64,000 nt of DNA from Cytobacillus massiliigabonensis. GTDB lineage: Bacteria; Bacillota; Bacilli; Bacillales; Cytobacillaceae. The DNA lies in assembly GCF_900199725.1 (NCBI RefSeq), contig NZ_LT904902.1, positions 1,045,401 through 1,109,400 on the forward strand, given 5' to 3'. Position 1 is the first letter of the stretch; every line of letters starts with the position of its first letter. Shown piece by piece: positions 27,002-37,241 of this stretch. A model generated the notes under the pieces. The model was not told where the DNA came from, did not search any database, and saw only the letters and a list, made by a program, of their open reading frames with translations. The position numbers were made by a program, and so were the translations under genes.

Positions 27002-27814
27002 ATGTGGAATATTTGGCGCTCGGAACTAAGCACGACAGTACGGCAGCGATCGTATTATTCTTTTTTAATTTTATGGGTTGCAGTATTGTCTCTCTTATTT
27101 TTATTGCAAAGCAGTGCCCCTTCCCTTACCGGGTATACCAATATGACTGGAACGGTAGTCAATGTTGCTCTTTATATCGTACCTCTATTCATGCTAATCA
27201 TTGGTTCTTTTTCAATCGCTAATGAAATAGAAAATGGCCAATGGCGCTTGTTGAATACATATCCATTATCAACCTTGTCTTATATAACCGGAAAAATAGG
27301 CGGGCAAATCACAGCTCAAGTAATTGTGTTCACATTTAGTTTTGGAATTAGTTTGGCAATCGGACTAGTAAGTGGAAATGGTTTTCATGAAGAATGGCTT
27401 TTATCGATTTATTTTTTTACGGTCAGTCTCATATTTTTCTTTCTAATTATTGGTGTTACAGTTGGATGTATCGTATCAACAAGGTGGCAGGCATTATCTA
27501 TTTCAGTTAGTATTTGGTTTTTTCTTATTATGATTTGGCCGACTGCCTTAATTGGTGTGTTAGGTTTTGTTCCATACACATGGATCGCTCCATTAATGAA
27601 ATTTGCCTTATTTGCCAATCCTGCTGAATTTACACGAGTGACATTAGTCGTATCTCTTGATGCGGGCAGCGTGTTTGGACAATCATATGATTCACTAGTT
27701 ACTTTTTTAGAGTCACCTTTTAGTTTTGTAGTTTATATTTTCTACTTTTTAGGCTTCTTAATAATAGCATTACTATTTTCGATGCTCATGCTGGAAAGGA
27801 GGAAAAGGCGATGA
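27002..27814 (+). CDS. nosY: NosY, ABC-2 type permease
   Basis: 270 residues from MWNIWRSELSTTVRQRSYYS at 27002, after GAGGAA. Six helices are evident, with the loop FSIANEIENGQWRLLNTYPL that is typical of NosY-type ABC-2 permeases. With NosF it forms the transporter that works with NosD in assembling the copper centre. The ATGA overlap with nosF indicates coupling. Confidence 0.9.
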   Translation: MWNIWRSELSTTVRQRSYYSFLILWVAVLSLLFLLQSSAPSLTGYTNMTGTVVNVALYIVPLFMLIIGSFSIANEIENGQWRLLNTYPLSTLSYITGKIGGQITAQVIVFTFSFGISLAIGLVSGNGFHEEWLLSIYFFTVSLIFFFLIIGVTVGCIVSTRWQALSISVSIWFFLIMIWPTALIGVLGFVPYTWIAPLMKFALFANPAEFTRVTLVVSLDAGSVFGQSYDSLVTFLESPFSFVVYIFYFLGFLIIALLFSMLMLERRKRR

Positions 27815-28506
27815 CAGAATTAAAAGTGGATTCGATATCGAAAGTATACAAGAAAAGGACAGCCTTATATCGATGTTCTTTTCAGGCAACCAAGGGAACC
27901 TGTGTGGTCTTATGCGGGGGAAATGGTGCCGGGAAAAGTACACTGCTCAAAATGATAGCTGGTATTCTTTTTCCGTCAAGTGGAACAACTTCAATAAATG
28001 GGATAAATATGAATGCTAGCCGTAAAACCTATTTATCTCAAATAGGTTTTATGCCTGACGATTTTCATGCGCAAGAAATGATGACAGTTGAAGAGTTTCT
28101 TCATTTTTATGGCTCATTACGAGGAGTTGAAAAAGGAAGAATAGATGAAGTATTGGATATTATTGGTCTAGTTGAGAAGAAACGTGAATTAGTCAAAAGT
28201 CTGTCTAAGGGAATGCGGCAGCGTTTATTATTTGGTCAATCTATTTTAGCCAATCCTGCTGTATTGCTGCTAGACGAACCAACTAATGGGCTAGATCCTT
28301 ATTGGGTTAATCAGTTTGTTGCAATTTTAAATCAGTTAAAAAAAAGTGGGACTATTATTGTTTTTTCTACTCATATGATGGATGTAGCGGCAGAGGTGAG
28401 TGATGTTATTTTATTTATGAGGCAAGGAAAAATCATACAGTCCATAGATAATAAAAGCAATATTGAAGAAACCACGATGAAATTAATGAAGCTTCATCGG
28501 CAGTGA
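27811..28506 (+). CDS. nosF: NosF, ABC transporter ATPase
   Basis: 231 residues. Walker A is GGNGAGKST near 38-46, the Q loop is QIGFMPDD, the signature is LSKGMRQR (S-K-G in place of S-G-G), Walker B is VLLLDEPTNGLD, and the H loop is FSTHMM. It powers NosY. All catalytic residues are present. It closes the nosDLYF run; a 14-bp hairpin lies about 200 nt downstream. Confidence 0.92.
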   Translation: MTELKVDSISKVYKKRTALYRCSFQATKGTCVVLCGGNGAGKSTLLKMIAGILFPSSGTTSINGINMNASRKTYLSQIGFMPDDFHAQEMMTVEEFLHFYGSLRGVEKGRIDEVLDIIGLVEKKRELVKSLSKGMRQRLLFGQSILANPAVLLLDEPTNGLDPYWVNQFVAILNQLKKSGTIIVFSTHMMDVAAEVSDVILFMRQGKIIQSIDNKSNIEETTMKLMKLHRQ

Positions 28507-28706
28507 AAGCAAATTCCTTTTGAGTGATTAATTGTGCATTTCTATGGGAAAGATTCGTAGATAGCTGAATTACCTTTTCAGCATCATTCGTTGTGTTACT
28601 TGACCGATATTTCTATAGACTTCGATATAAATACAGGAGCTATAAAATGAAACACTTAATCATACGAAGCATAATAATCTTCAAGAAACTGAATACTTAA
28701 GCTAGA

Positions 28707-28739
28707 ATGTGCTATTCTTCAAATAGAAGAATAGCACAT
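28707..28739 (+). repeat. 14-bp perfect inverted repeat after nosF
   Basis: Arms 28707-28720 and 28726-28739 with a 5-nt loop (core GTGCTATTCTTC). No T-run follows directly, so its role as a terminator is uncertain. The rest of 28507-28870 shows no gene. Confidence 0.55.
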
Positions 28740-28870
28740 AATGTCATTACTATTATTAAGGAAATTTATTAAGGTTAATTTCATTAAGCTGCTAGAAGAC
28801 AAGCTGGTTCCAGAGGATGCTTTTTCTTCCTCCATCTCTATATTCTATTTTTGGACACTAATAGTACAAG

Positions 28871-30931
28871 TCAATCTAGCAAAACCTCCACCACATCATC
28901 CACATACTTCGTTGTATTATACCCGAAAATTTCTAATTTTTTAGGACTCACTTTTTCTCCAGTGCTGTTATTGAACAACTCTATGTTTTGAACGGTAGTG
29001 AAATAGCGCGGCCATTCCAGCTGTTCTAATGGGACAGGGAGTTCATTCATATCGTATTCCTTCCCGCTTTTATCAACAATTACTGTCTCTACTGCATTCT
29101 GCATTCCAATTGAACTTACATCCCTATCATCATTTCCAACAAAATGAAAATAGAAGGACTCATATTGCCGATTCTTAATATTCGTATCGCTAATGACCAC
29201 TCTACTCTGTCCTCCAACTTCCACTTTGTCGATGGAGATCGTGCTGCCTGCATATTCAAACGATTGAGGATATTTTTCAAGGGCAATCATTTTACGGTCT
29301 TCGATCCCTAAATAAATAGATCCGAATGCAACTTTCACCTTTTTTGGCTTTTCTTTAAATAGCGGATCGAAATGGGTTACAAAATTATTCCATTCCATGT
29401 CTTGCTGTAAATCCGGGTAAGAACCGCGGAACGGATCAATCTCTACTTTCTTCTTGTTCACTTCAAGGCTAGCAAAATTAACAAATTCAATCCGCTTCTT
29501 CGACTGTACATTTTGAATGCCATAATGCAAAATGGTCGCTGTTGGAGCAATCGTTAATTTATTTATTCGAACCGGTATTCCCTCCATTTCCATTTCTTTA
29601 TCGAGCGAATATTCGGTGGAGGGAAGTTTTGTTACAGGAATTTCGAAGTTCCACTCTCCTCTTCCATATTCCATTTCCCCGTTATCTCTAAAACTGTCAG
29701 GATTAGAAGGATCATCATTCAATTTCTGAAGTCTAGTGATCTTCAATTTGATTGTCTCACTATCCGTTACGATTGGCAGAAGACTGAGCTTCCCCTGATA
29801 TACGTTCTTTTCTTCCTTAGTTTGTGCAGGGGGATAGTATTTTGGCTGGGCTGCAAGGTTCATGATTTCATTTTCATTCTCAACCATGATTCCATCATAA
29901 TAATTCATCATATATTGATTTTCTTCATTCATATCTTCAATTTCATAAAAAAGCAGCGTCTGAATCTCATCGGCAATCACACTTTTTATCGTGATTTTTA
30001 CCCCTTCACTTTCCGCCTCCAGATTGAGCCTTTCACCAAGACCATGTTGAAGAAAGGTGCGCAGCTGTTGATCCTCTTCAGTCCACGAATAAAATAGATA
30101 GGAGAACCAGCCAGTAAAAAAGCCTGTACACACTAAAACTGCGAATACGCTTGCAGAAACAAGAGCTCTTTTTTTATATTTCTTGATCTTTAGCTGTCTG
30201 CGCTTTTCCTTTTCTGCGAATCTGCCTTTGACTTTCTCCATGAAACCTGGCGGCACTTGAAATTCTTCCATTGTTCCAGCAAGCTCTAACATGCCTGACA
30301 TGACCTCTTGAAAAGCAGCCAAATCCTCCTGACAGCTTTGGCAGTGATAAATATGCATCTCGAAATCAATCTTCTTCGGCCGATCGAGCGTTCTTTCTAA
30401 GTAATCAATGTAAAGCTTATAATAGTCCTTACAGCCATCAAAATGTGATCCATATCCCGACTTTTCACGAAGCAGCTGGAGACCAGAAAACAAACGTGCT
30501 TTCATCTCTTCAACTGAAATTTTGAGAATATGTGCGGATTCCTCCAAAGAGATTCCTATTACATAGGTAAGAACGATCGCTTCTTTTTCAGACTCTTTTA
30601 ATTGATCAAGCGCTTTAAAAATATCCTCCCTCAGGTCACTTTCCTCTGAAGCTAGTAAACCGTTCTCCCCTGAAAGCTCCCTGCACATATGTATGAAAAT
30701 TGAACTAATCCAATTATTAAATGAAGTTTCTCTTTTAAATCGAGGCAGTTCCTTATGTATTTTTAAAATCACACGATAAAAAAGCTCTTCCATTTGCTCG
30801 TGATTCCGAAGATAGGACCAGCCGAGTGTATAGAATGATTCCTTATTGTGCTCAAACCAATCCACAATCGATTCCAAGCTCTTTTCTGGATTCGCAGTGA
30901 TTTGATTGGCATCTATTTTTACTGGGATCAT
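28871..30931 (-). CDS. ECF sigma factor fused to a membrane anti-sigma/DUF4179 protein
   Basis: 686 residues in four parts. Residues about 20-90 are sigma region 2 (WSYLRNHEQMEELFYRVILK) and 105-165 are region 4 (LKESEKEAIVLTYVIGISLE, then ESAHILKISVEEMKARL). Near 193-202 an HIYHCQSCQ motif is the HxxxCxxC zinc finger of anti-sigma factors. One helix at about 253-275 (ALVSASVFAVLVCTGFFTGW) crosses the membrane. The rest, about 410 residues, is extracellular and DUF4179-like. Sigma and anti-sigma are normally separate genes; here they are one polypeptide tethered to the membrane, so release by proteolysis or a conformational switch would be needed. Confidence 0.85.
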   Translation of the reverse strand: MIPVKIDANQITANPEKSLESIVDWFEHNKESFYTLGWSYLRNHEQMEELFYRVILKIHKELPRFKRETSFNNWISSIFIHMCRELSGENGLLASEESDLREDIFKALDQLKESEKEAIVLTYVIGISLEESAHILKISVEEMKARLFSGLQLLREKSGYGSHFDGCKDYYKLYIDYLERTLDRPKKIDFEMHIYHCQSCQEDLAAFQEVMSGMLELAGTMEEFQVPPGFMEKVKGRFAEKEKRRQLKIKKYKKRALVSASVFAVLVCTGFFTGWFSYLFYSWTEEDQQLRTFLQHGLGERLNLEAESEGVKITIKSVIADEIQTLLFYEIEDMNEENQYMMNYYDGIMVENENEIMNLAAQPKYYPPAQTKEEKNVYQGKLSLLPIVTDSETIKLKITRLQKLNDDPSNPDSFRDNGEMEYGRGEWNFEIPVTKLPSTEYSLDKEMEMEGIPVRINKLTIAPTATILHYGIQNVQSKKRIEFVNFASLEVNKKKVEIDPFRGSYPDLQQDMEWNNFVTHFDPLFKEKPKKVKVAFGSIYLGIEDRKMIALEKYPQSFEYAGSTISIDKVEVGGQSRVVISDTNIKNRQYESFYFHFVGNDDRDVSSIGMQNAVETVIVDKSGKEYDMNELPVPLEQLEWPRYFTTVQNIELFNNSTGEKVSPKKLEIFGYNTTKYVDDVVEVLLD

Positions 30932-31270
30932 CTTGTTATCCCCCCTTTTTCTAGATATGGAAACTTCATGCTGACCTTCATATTACTTTTCAGGAATTTA
31001 CATTACCAATTTCGCCAATTTTTTCAATTTTCTTCATCATATCATATGGGTGTGCTGACTGTACGCAAGAATTCATCCATGACCCGCATTTTATTTGCTT
31101 CGAGGAAGTTCAAAGCTCGAAGCGCACGAAGAAAACAGGCGGAAAGTAAAATTCCAATTTATAAAAGGTCATTCGATTTTCATAAGCAGCCGTTTGAAGC
31201 ACTCATGGAGGAGGCCGATTATATTCTTGATAAAATCCCGCCGAAGCTGTCTACTATTAAAATAAAATCA

Positions 31271-31304
31271 GGGGAACATAACATTTCGAAATGTTGTGTT
31301 CCCC
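31271..31304. repeat. Long inverted repeat between the sigma fusion and AraC genes
   Basis: GGGGAACATAACATTT (31271-31286) pairs with AAATGTTGTGTTCCCC (31289-31304) with one wobble and a TTCGAA apex. It lies past the end of the AraC gene on the minus strand and may end its transcript. No clear gene occupies 30960-31330. Confidence 0.6.
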
Positions 31305-31331
31305 ATTTACGTGCCATATCCTTTAGAAACC

Positions 31332-32255
31332 CTATTTCTCAACTGTTATATCTGCTAGATTAAGAATTGATTCATCCATTTTATATTTTTTATATGCTAA
31401 AGGTGTCATATTCATCGACTTTCGAAATTTCTCAATAAAATAGCTTGTACTATTAAAACCAACTTGATAGGCAACTTCAGTAACATTAGACTCTGCTTGC
31501 TGCAAAAGGATTAGACTTTTTTGAATCCGATATTCCAACACGTAATTTAATGGTGTAGTTTTTAAAATTCGCTTGAAGTAGCGGCAGCATTCGGATCGGC
31601 TCAATCCTCCAGCTCTTGCAATATCCTCTAGCATGATTTTCTCAGCATAATGTAGCTGAATCCAGCTTAACATTTCCTTCATTCGCTGACTCTTTAACAT
31701 TTCGGTCTGGATGTGTTCTGGCTGAAAACCATTAAAGATTAAGTTTTTCCACATTACTGTAAGCTGCATTGTAATATCTATTTCAAAGTACTGCGGTTTT
31801 CCCTCAATCAACTGTTTGATTTTCAAGATGGCATCTGCTATGTTATTTCCCCAAAGTTCATGTCCGTCTAAAAAAATGTAAGATAAATTAGTTGCTTGAA
31901 TATAAGGAAATACATAGGTTGTGAAGAGTTCTTGTGACAGAACAAAATGAGGGGAGACATTTAAACATATATAGACACAGCCCGTTCCTTCCTTTTCTTC
32001 CGCCATGTGCAGGCAGCCGCTATTTATAAATAACCCGTCGCCCTCTCGTACTGCTAGTCTCTCTTCATTTATTTGAAAAATGGCTTCCCCTTTTACAATC
32101 AGAACAAATTGAATTTCCTCATGCCAATGGAGTGGGATATACCCATGTATATTTTGATTAATGGCGGTTTCATAACATGCAATCGGCAACTCAACTGTAC
32201 GATGCTGGGTCAGTTCTTTTAAACTTTGATTCACCATGAAATTTTTTATCTGCAA
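31332..32255 (-). CDS. AraC-family regulator with cupin sensor
   Basis: 307 residues from a TTG at 32255 with GAGGTGG upstream. The N-terminal cupin (about 35-110) has [19 protein letters not shown] and [12 protein letters not shown], suited to a small-molecule ligand. The C-terminal double HTH (about 205-295) has [20 protein letters not shown] and [20 protein letters not shown]. It is divergent from a drug/metabolite transporter gene (105 nt between starts), which is its likely target. Confidence 0.88.
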   Translation of the reverse strand: MQIKNFMVNQSLKELTQHRTVELPIACYETAINQNIHGYIPLHWHEEIQFVLIVKGEAIFQINEERLAVREGDGLFINSGCLHMAEEKEGTGCVYICLNVSPHFVLSQELFTTYVFPYIQATNLSYIFLDGHELWGNNIADAILKIKQLIEGKPQYFEIDITMQLTVMWKNLIFNGFQPEHIQTEMLKSQRMKEMLSWIQLHYAEKIMLEDIARAGGLSRSECCRYFKRILKTTPLNYVLEYRIQKSLILLQQAESNVTEVAYQVGFNSTSYFIEKFRKSMNMTPLAYKKYKMDESILNLADITVEK

Positions 32256-32360
32256 AAAACCACCTCAATATATTTATATTTTTTCATTCAATTTAAGTAT
32301 TTTTATAACGATTTTTCACTTATTATAACACTATTATTATATTTAAGATGGAGAATGATC

Positions 32361-33314
32361 ATGAATAGACCTACTAGAAGAACAGGATTACTTCTCGTAA
32401 TAACAGGAGCGATATTTTGGGGTGTTGGTGGCACAGCTGCACAGAAGCTCTTTCAGCAATACGCAATCGATGTAAATTGGCTCGTAACGACACGATTGCT
32501 CATAGCGGGTTTATTACTCTTAACCGTTCAATTTTTTTGGAAAGACCGTTCTCAAGTTTTTGGTATCTGGAAAAATAAAAGGACAGCTGTTCAACTGATT
32601 ATTTTCGGTTTGCTCGGCATGCTTGCGGTTCAATACACATATATGGCATCCATTAAACATGGGAATGCTGCGGTTGCGACATTATTACAATACTTAGCAC
32701 CTGTAATGATTATCATTTACTTAATTTTACGTAAACAAGCTGTACTCACACAACGAGATTTGTTAACTGTTTCGCTTGCTTTAGGCGGCTGCTTTTTCTT
32801 ATTAACAAACGGTTCAATCTCCAGCCTATCTGTGCCGGCACTTGCAATCGTCTGGGGGGTATTATCTGGACTAGCTTTATCATTTTACACCTTATATGCA
32901 GTTTCTCTCCTTGCGGAATACGATTCCCTAGTCATTGTTGGCTGGGCTATGATGATCGGGGGTTTTGCATTAAGCTTTATCCATCCGCCTTGGCAAATGG
33001 ACTTTACAAGCTTACCACTAGAAGCCTATTTATACTTAGTATTCGTGATCATATTCGGAACAATGATAGCATTCTGGTTTTATATAGAAAGTTTACAAAG
33101 TCTTTCACCTAAAGAAACAAGCCTTTTAGGGAGTTTAGAACCACTAGCCGCTGTTTTAACAACAGTCTTTTGGTTAAAAGAGCCTTTTGGATTTTTTCAA
33201 TGGGGCGGTACAGCCTGTATCATTGGGATGATATTATTATTAGCTTTAAATAAAAAGTCTTCCTCCAATACTAAACAAGCTCAAAAAAATAAAAAGCCTT
33301 TTCGAATCAGCTAA
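32361..33314 (+). CDS. EamA-family (DMT) transporter
   Basis: 317 residues from the ATG at 32361, 7 nt after GGAG. Ten helices in two EamA repeats: [17 protein letters not shown] at the start of the first and [20 protein letters not shown] at the start of the second, with [20 protein letters not shown] near the end. Members export or import amino acids, drugs or small acids. The divergent AraC regulator suggests inducible expression. A strong terminator overlaps its last codons. Confidence 0.87.
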   Translation: MNRPTRRTGLLLVITGAIFWGVGGTAAQKLFQQYAIDVNWLVTTRLLIAGLLLLTVQFFWKDRSQVFGIWKNKRTAVQLIIFGLLGMLAVQYTYMASIKHGNAAVATLLQYLAPVMIIIYLILRKQAVLTQRDLLTVSLALGGCFFLLTNGSISSLSVPALAIVWGVLSGLALSFYTLYAVSLLAEYDSLVIVGWAMMIGGFALSFIHPPWQMDFTSLPLEAYLYLVFVIIFGTMIAFWFYIESLQSLSPKETSLLGSLEPLAAVLTTVFWLKEPFGFFQWGGTACIIGMILLLALNKKSSSNTKQAQKNKKPFRIS

Positions 33315-33342
33315 GTTTAGCTGATTTTAAAGGGCTTTTTAC
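33291..33342 (+). terminator. Terminator after the EamA transporter
   Basis: A long stem AAAAAGCCTTTTCGAATCAGC / GCTGATTTTAAAGGGCTTTTT (arms at 33291-33311 and 33319-33340, with mismatches) begins inside the last codons and has A and T runs on both sides, so it may work in both directions. Confidence 0.8.
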
Positions 33343-33417
33343 TATTAATTTGCTAAGTGAATAATCCATCTCAATCTTACCATTAAAATCCAATTACATC
33401 CTGCGATGCATAGCCTT

Positions 33418-36114
33418 TTAGTCCTCAGGAGATATATATTTTTTCGTAAACCGTTCAGGAAGTTTACTCCCCTTCTCTGCTTCATCTTTTAAAAATTGGA
33501 ACAATCCCTCTTTCGATAATGGATAACTTATGAAATACCCTTGTACTTCATCCGTATTCATTTCAATAATGGCTGCTAACTCTTCTTCTGTTTCAATTCC
33601 TTCACTAACAACCTTTATGTTTAAGTCATGTGCGAGGTTGATCATCGCAGAAGTAATGGCAGCATTTTCCTTTGCATCAGGTATACCCGTTATAAATGAG
33701 CGGTCGATTTTAAGCACATCAACCGACAATCTTTTCAAATAGGAGATAGACGAATTGCCTGTTCCAAAGTCATCAATTGATAAACATACCCCTAAGGCAC
33801 GCAAGTTTTTTAAAACATTTAATATTTCTTGGTCATCATTTATGAGCATACTCTCGGTTACTTCAAGTTCCAAAGAACAAGGACGCAATTGATATTGTTG
33901 GAGCATGGTCTTTATCGTTTGGTCAAAGTTTGATTGGTATAACTGTCTAACCGAAACATTGACAGAGATTTTCAAATCTTTCTTTCCTGACAAATGAAGT
34001 TGTTTTAAAGTTCGTAAAGATTCCGATAGTACCCATTCGCCCAAATGGACAATATCCCCTGTTTCTTCTGCTATCTTGATAAATTCACTAGGATGTATTA
34101 CACCTAATTCCGGATGTTTCCAGCGCGCTAAAGACTCGGATGTGGAAATTCTCCCTGTTTTCACATCCATTCTAGGCTGATACAACAGATAGAAGTCATT
34201 ATTCTTAAGAGAACTCTCTAATGTAGTCTGCAAAATAAACTTTCTTTCCTCTTGTTCACTCAAATTTGACTCAAAAATTTTAAAATTATCCTTGCCTCTT
34301 GATTTTACATAATACATTGCTTTATCTGCTTTGCTAACCAGCTCATTTATCTCCGTTCCGTGAGTAGGATATGCACTAATTCCAATACTCGCCGACGTGC
34401 GGAACAATTTATTATCAATAATAAAACCTTGCTTAAAAGAGGCCATAATCCGTTTTGCGATTCTAGTAGTAATCTTCAAATTTGGAATATTAGGAGTGAT
34501 GATAACGAATTCATCTCCCCCTACGCGAGCAAGGGTGTCTTCGGCTCGAATGCTATGAAGAATTCGTTTCCCCGCTTCTATGATTAGTTCATCACCGTAG
34601 ACATGCCCTAAATTATCATTAACAAATTTTAAGCGGTCAAGGTCTATATACATAATCCCCATCATAAGAGAGTTATTCTTCGCTTCATCAAGATGGAAAG
34701 TCATCAGTTCCAGTAGTCTTCTACGATTTGGCAATCCTGTTAAATGGTCTTGATAAGCTAACTCTTCAATGGTTTTCATGTGTTTTTTTTGTTCCGTTAC
34801 ATCTTTAGCAATGCAAAAGACACCTTCTACTTCGGACTTCACACTGATTGGCATGACGGTCAGGTCTAAATCAACAAGATGGCCTTCCTTATGAATGGCT
34901 TGGAGCTGGATCCTTTTTGATTCGCCCAGCAATACCTGTTCAAATACATGGGCTGCTGTTTCAATATATTCAGGAGATACTACATTGATGGCAATTTGCT
35001 GCAGTATCTCTTCTTTTTTATAACCAAACGTTCTTACCCCCATGTCATTAATAGACAGAATATATCCTTCTAAATCAAGTAAAACAACCGTGTCTAAATT
35101 GTTTTCAAAAAGGGACTTGTATTGAATTTCTGAACGTTCTAACCGATTTTCCTCAAAAAGTCTTTTTGTAATATCTTGCATGGTTCCAACAATCATGGTA
35201 GGCTGTCCATTCTCATCCAGCATGGATTGTGATACCGTATAAATCGTGCTTATAGATCCGTCATTTTTAAGAATTCGATACACATTAGTGACAGAGTGTC
35301 CCTTTACTTCCTGTTCCTTACTAGTTATAAGCACTTTACGGTCATCAGGATGAACTTTTGATAACAATAATTCAAAACTCGCCTCTGCATTTTTCGAGAT
35401 TTCAAGCAGCTCGTAAATAGGGGGGCTCCAAATAAGCTTTTCATGAATAGTATCGTATTCCCAGTAAAAAATGCCTGCTGTTTTCTGAGCTGTAGAAAGA
35501 GCCTTTTCTCGTTTTTCTAATTCAATTTGCATCTGGTGCTTTTCAGTTATATTTATTACATTTCCTATAATTACATTATTTCCGTTAAACCATTCTAATG
35601 TTGGATATAAATCTAAAAATAGCTCAACCCCATCTTTTCTTTGGGCTCTAATTTGATATTTAGCAGCAACATCTTTCCCTTCAAATCTATCTTTTATGTT
35701 TTTAGAGACTATATCTTGAAAATCAACGGATAAGAGATCACTAAGTCCAATTTTCTTTTCATAAAATTCTTCTATGGAATAACCAAATAACTCAGCAAAG
35801 GCAGGGCTAATATATAAAAACCCTTTATCACTGATAATATAAGCTGCAATAGTAGAGCTTTCCAGTGTTAATTTATATTGCTGTAATTCTATTTCGGAAG
35901 CAATGTATTTCTGATGTTGTTTCCTTATGTATTTCGATAGTATGAATAAAGGCGGCAGCATGAGAATCAATAGAATTCCATGAAGGATATAAGGGTGAAT
36001 TTGAAGATTATCGGAAAATTTGCGAATGAAAATTTCGTCTAAAATACGAGCGAATACAACCAGGATGATAGCAAAAATCCCTAATCCTAATGAATAAAAT
36101 GCAGTATATTTCAC
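33418..36114 (-). CDS. Membrane PAS-PAS-PAS-GGDEF-EAL c-di-GMP enzyme
   Basis: 898 residues from a GTG at 36114, 7 nt after GGAGG. Two N-terminal helices (about 6-25 and 45-62) precede three PAS domains (about 75-190, 200-320, 325-440). The GGDEF domain (about 450-605) has an intact RVGGDEFVII. The EAL domain (about 630-880) keeps SESLARW, NVSVRQ, LELEVTES, DDFGTGNSS, KIDRSF, SEGIETEEE and EVQGY, so both synthase and phosphodiesterase sites look complete. Net activity cannot be read. Likely a sensor that adjusts motility or matrix production. Confidence 0.93.
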   Translation of the reverse strand: MKYTAFYSLGLGIFAIILVVFARILDEIFIRKFSDNLQIHPYILHGILLILMLPPLFILSKYIRKQHQKYIASEIELQQYKLTLESSTIAAYIISDKGFLYISPAFAELFGYSIEEFYEKKIGLSDLLSVDFQDIVSKNIKDRFEGKDVAAKYQIRAQRKDGVELFLDLYPTLEWFNGNNVIIGNVINITEKHQMQIELEKREKALSTAQKTAGIFYWEYDTIHEKLIWSPPIYELLEISKNAEASFELLLSKVHPDDRKVLITSKEQEVKGHSVTNVYRILKNDGSISTIYTVSQSMLDENGQPTMIVGTMQDITKRLFEENRLERSEIQYKSLFENNLDTVVLLDLEGYILSINDMGVRTFGYKKEEILQQIAINVVSPEYIETAAHVFEQVLLGESKRIQLQAIHKEGHLVDLDLTVMPISVKSEVEGVFCIAKDVTEQKKHMKTIEELAYQDHLTGLPNRRRLLELMTFHLDEAKNNSLMMGIMYIDLDRLKFVNDNLGHVYGDELIIEAGKRILHSIRAEDTLARVGGDEFVIITPNIPNLKITTRIAKRIMASFKQGFIIDNKLFRTSASIGISAYPTHGTEINELVSKADKAMYYVKSRGKDNFKIFESNLSEQEERKFILQTTLESSLKNNDFYLLYQPRMDVKTGRISTSESLARWKHPELGVIHPSEFIKIAEETGDIVHLGEWVLSESLRTLKQLHLSGKKDLKISVNVSVRQLYQSNFDQTIKTMLQQYQLRPCSLELEVTESMLINDDQEILNVLKNLRALGVCLSIDDFGTGNSSISYLKRLSVDVLKIDRSFITGIPDAKENAAITSAMINLAHDLNIKVVSEGIETEEELAAIIEMNTDEVQGYFISYPLSKEGLFQFLKDEAEKGSKLPERFTKKYISPED

Positions 36115-36324
36115 ATGCCAACCTCCACACATTAACGAGAAAACCCTCAATAGAAATGCCTTATCAAACATTTCATTCGTTCTTATTTATTATTACCTGC
36201 AAAGGGCTCCTTATGAATTTTCACATCCCCCTGTTGGCAGCAGACAGCAAGTACTTGGCCATTAAAAAGATCTCGTTTCGAGTCCGGTCCGGCTTATTAA
36301 AAAGAAGTAAATTTCATTTTCGGA

Positions 36325-37146
36325 TTACACTTTGCTCATTCTGCTATCCTTAAGTATACAAGACAAAGTAAAATTGACAATGGAAAGTTCCATTGTTGTT
36401 TGATACCCCAGGCCTTCATATACGCGTACTGCAGGTGTATTATCTGCCAATACGCCCAGATAAACATCTGGTGAAATCTTTTTGCCGAGGTGTGTTAATT
36501 CACTTGTTATCAGCTTAGCTAATCCTCTTCCCCTGTAATCAATCCTAGTAACGATGTTTCCAAGTTCTACAAGCTGAGAGTCATAAAAATGGAAGCCTCC
36601 TACAGCTACGAAGTCTTCCCCTTCTTTGATTCCAAGAAAAGGACAATTCTCTATCTCACCTCTAGTAAAAAACTTCATTTCACTTCTATGTAAAAAATCA
36701 ATCACCTTGGAATATTCATTTTCACTAATTTTCTCTGCACTGAGTGAATCAAGGAGTTTCAATTCATCTTGATGCTTCATAGTAAAAAAGCGTTGAGGGT
36801 TCCCTTTGATAAGACCAAAGGATTGAAAAAGTAAAAGATCCTGATGACTGAGTATCGTGCCACAAACAGCATTCTCATTAAGTTTGATCGTTTCTCTTGT
36901 GAAAGCAATTAATTCTGGAAAAAAGATGTCTTGCTCTTCAACTCGGAAGAAAGAAAAGGCTGGAAAAGAAAGTTCGTTGAGATAAGCTAATACGGCAGTA
37001 AGTTGCTGATTAACAAATTGACAAATATATTGAGCCCTTTCCTTGCGTTGAGTTAAATAACTGTAAAAAAGCAAATTCTGATCGGCATGAATGTGGGGCA
37101 ATAAATCAAAAATTTTATCGTGGGTAAGCAATCGATGGGACAACAT
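36325..37146 (-). CDS. GNAT acetyltransferase
   Basis: 273 residues from the ATG at 37146, 8 nt after GAGG. The C-terminal half is a GNAT fold: GGFHFYDSQLVELGNIVTRI, then DYRGRGLAKLITSELTHLGK (CoA loop RGRGLA) and NTPAVRVYEGLGYQTTMELS. The N-terminal half is helical and less conserved, as in FR47-like two-domain members. Substrate unknown. Stands alone. Confidence 0.83.
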   Translation of the reverse strand: MLSHRLLTHDKIFDLLPHIHADQNLLFYSYLTQRKERAQYICQFVNQQLTAVLAYLNELSFPAFSFFRVEEQDIFFPELIAFTRETIKLNENAVCGTILSHQDLLLFQSFGLIKGNPQRFFTMKHQDELKLLDSLSAEKISENEYSKVIDFLHRSEMKFFTRGEIENCPFLGIKEGEDFVAVGGFHFYDSQLVELGNIVTRIDYRGRGLAKLITSELTHLGKKISPDVYLGVLADNTPAVRVYEGLGYQTTMELSIVNFTLSCILKDSRMSKV

Positions 37147-37241
37147 TTTAGGCACCTCTCAATCTATATATTTCCATTTTAATCGATAAGATGAATCAAC
37201 TAAGAGACCTTTGTCACAATATAAGATGGAGGTGAATGAAT

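Noticed and set aside
28741..28944. Plus-strand frame of 67 residues after nosF
   Set aside because: Overlaps the C-terminal codons of the sigma-DUF4179 gene on the other strand and lacks a ribosome site.
30848..31363. Plus-strand frame of 171 residues between the sigma fusion and the AraC gene
   Set aside because: It overlaps both neighbours, lacks a ribosome site, and its basic C-terminal part includes a long inverted repeat. A short decayed gene in 31050-31270 cannot be excluded.
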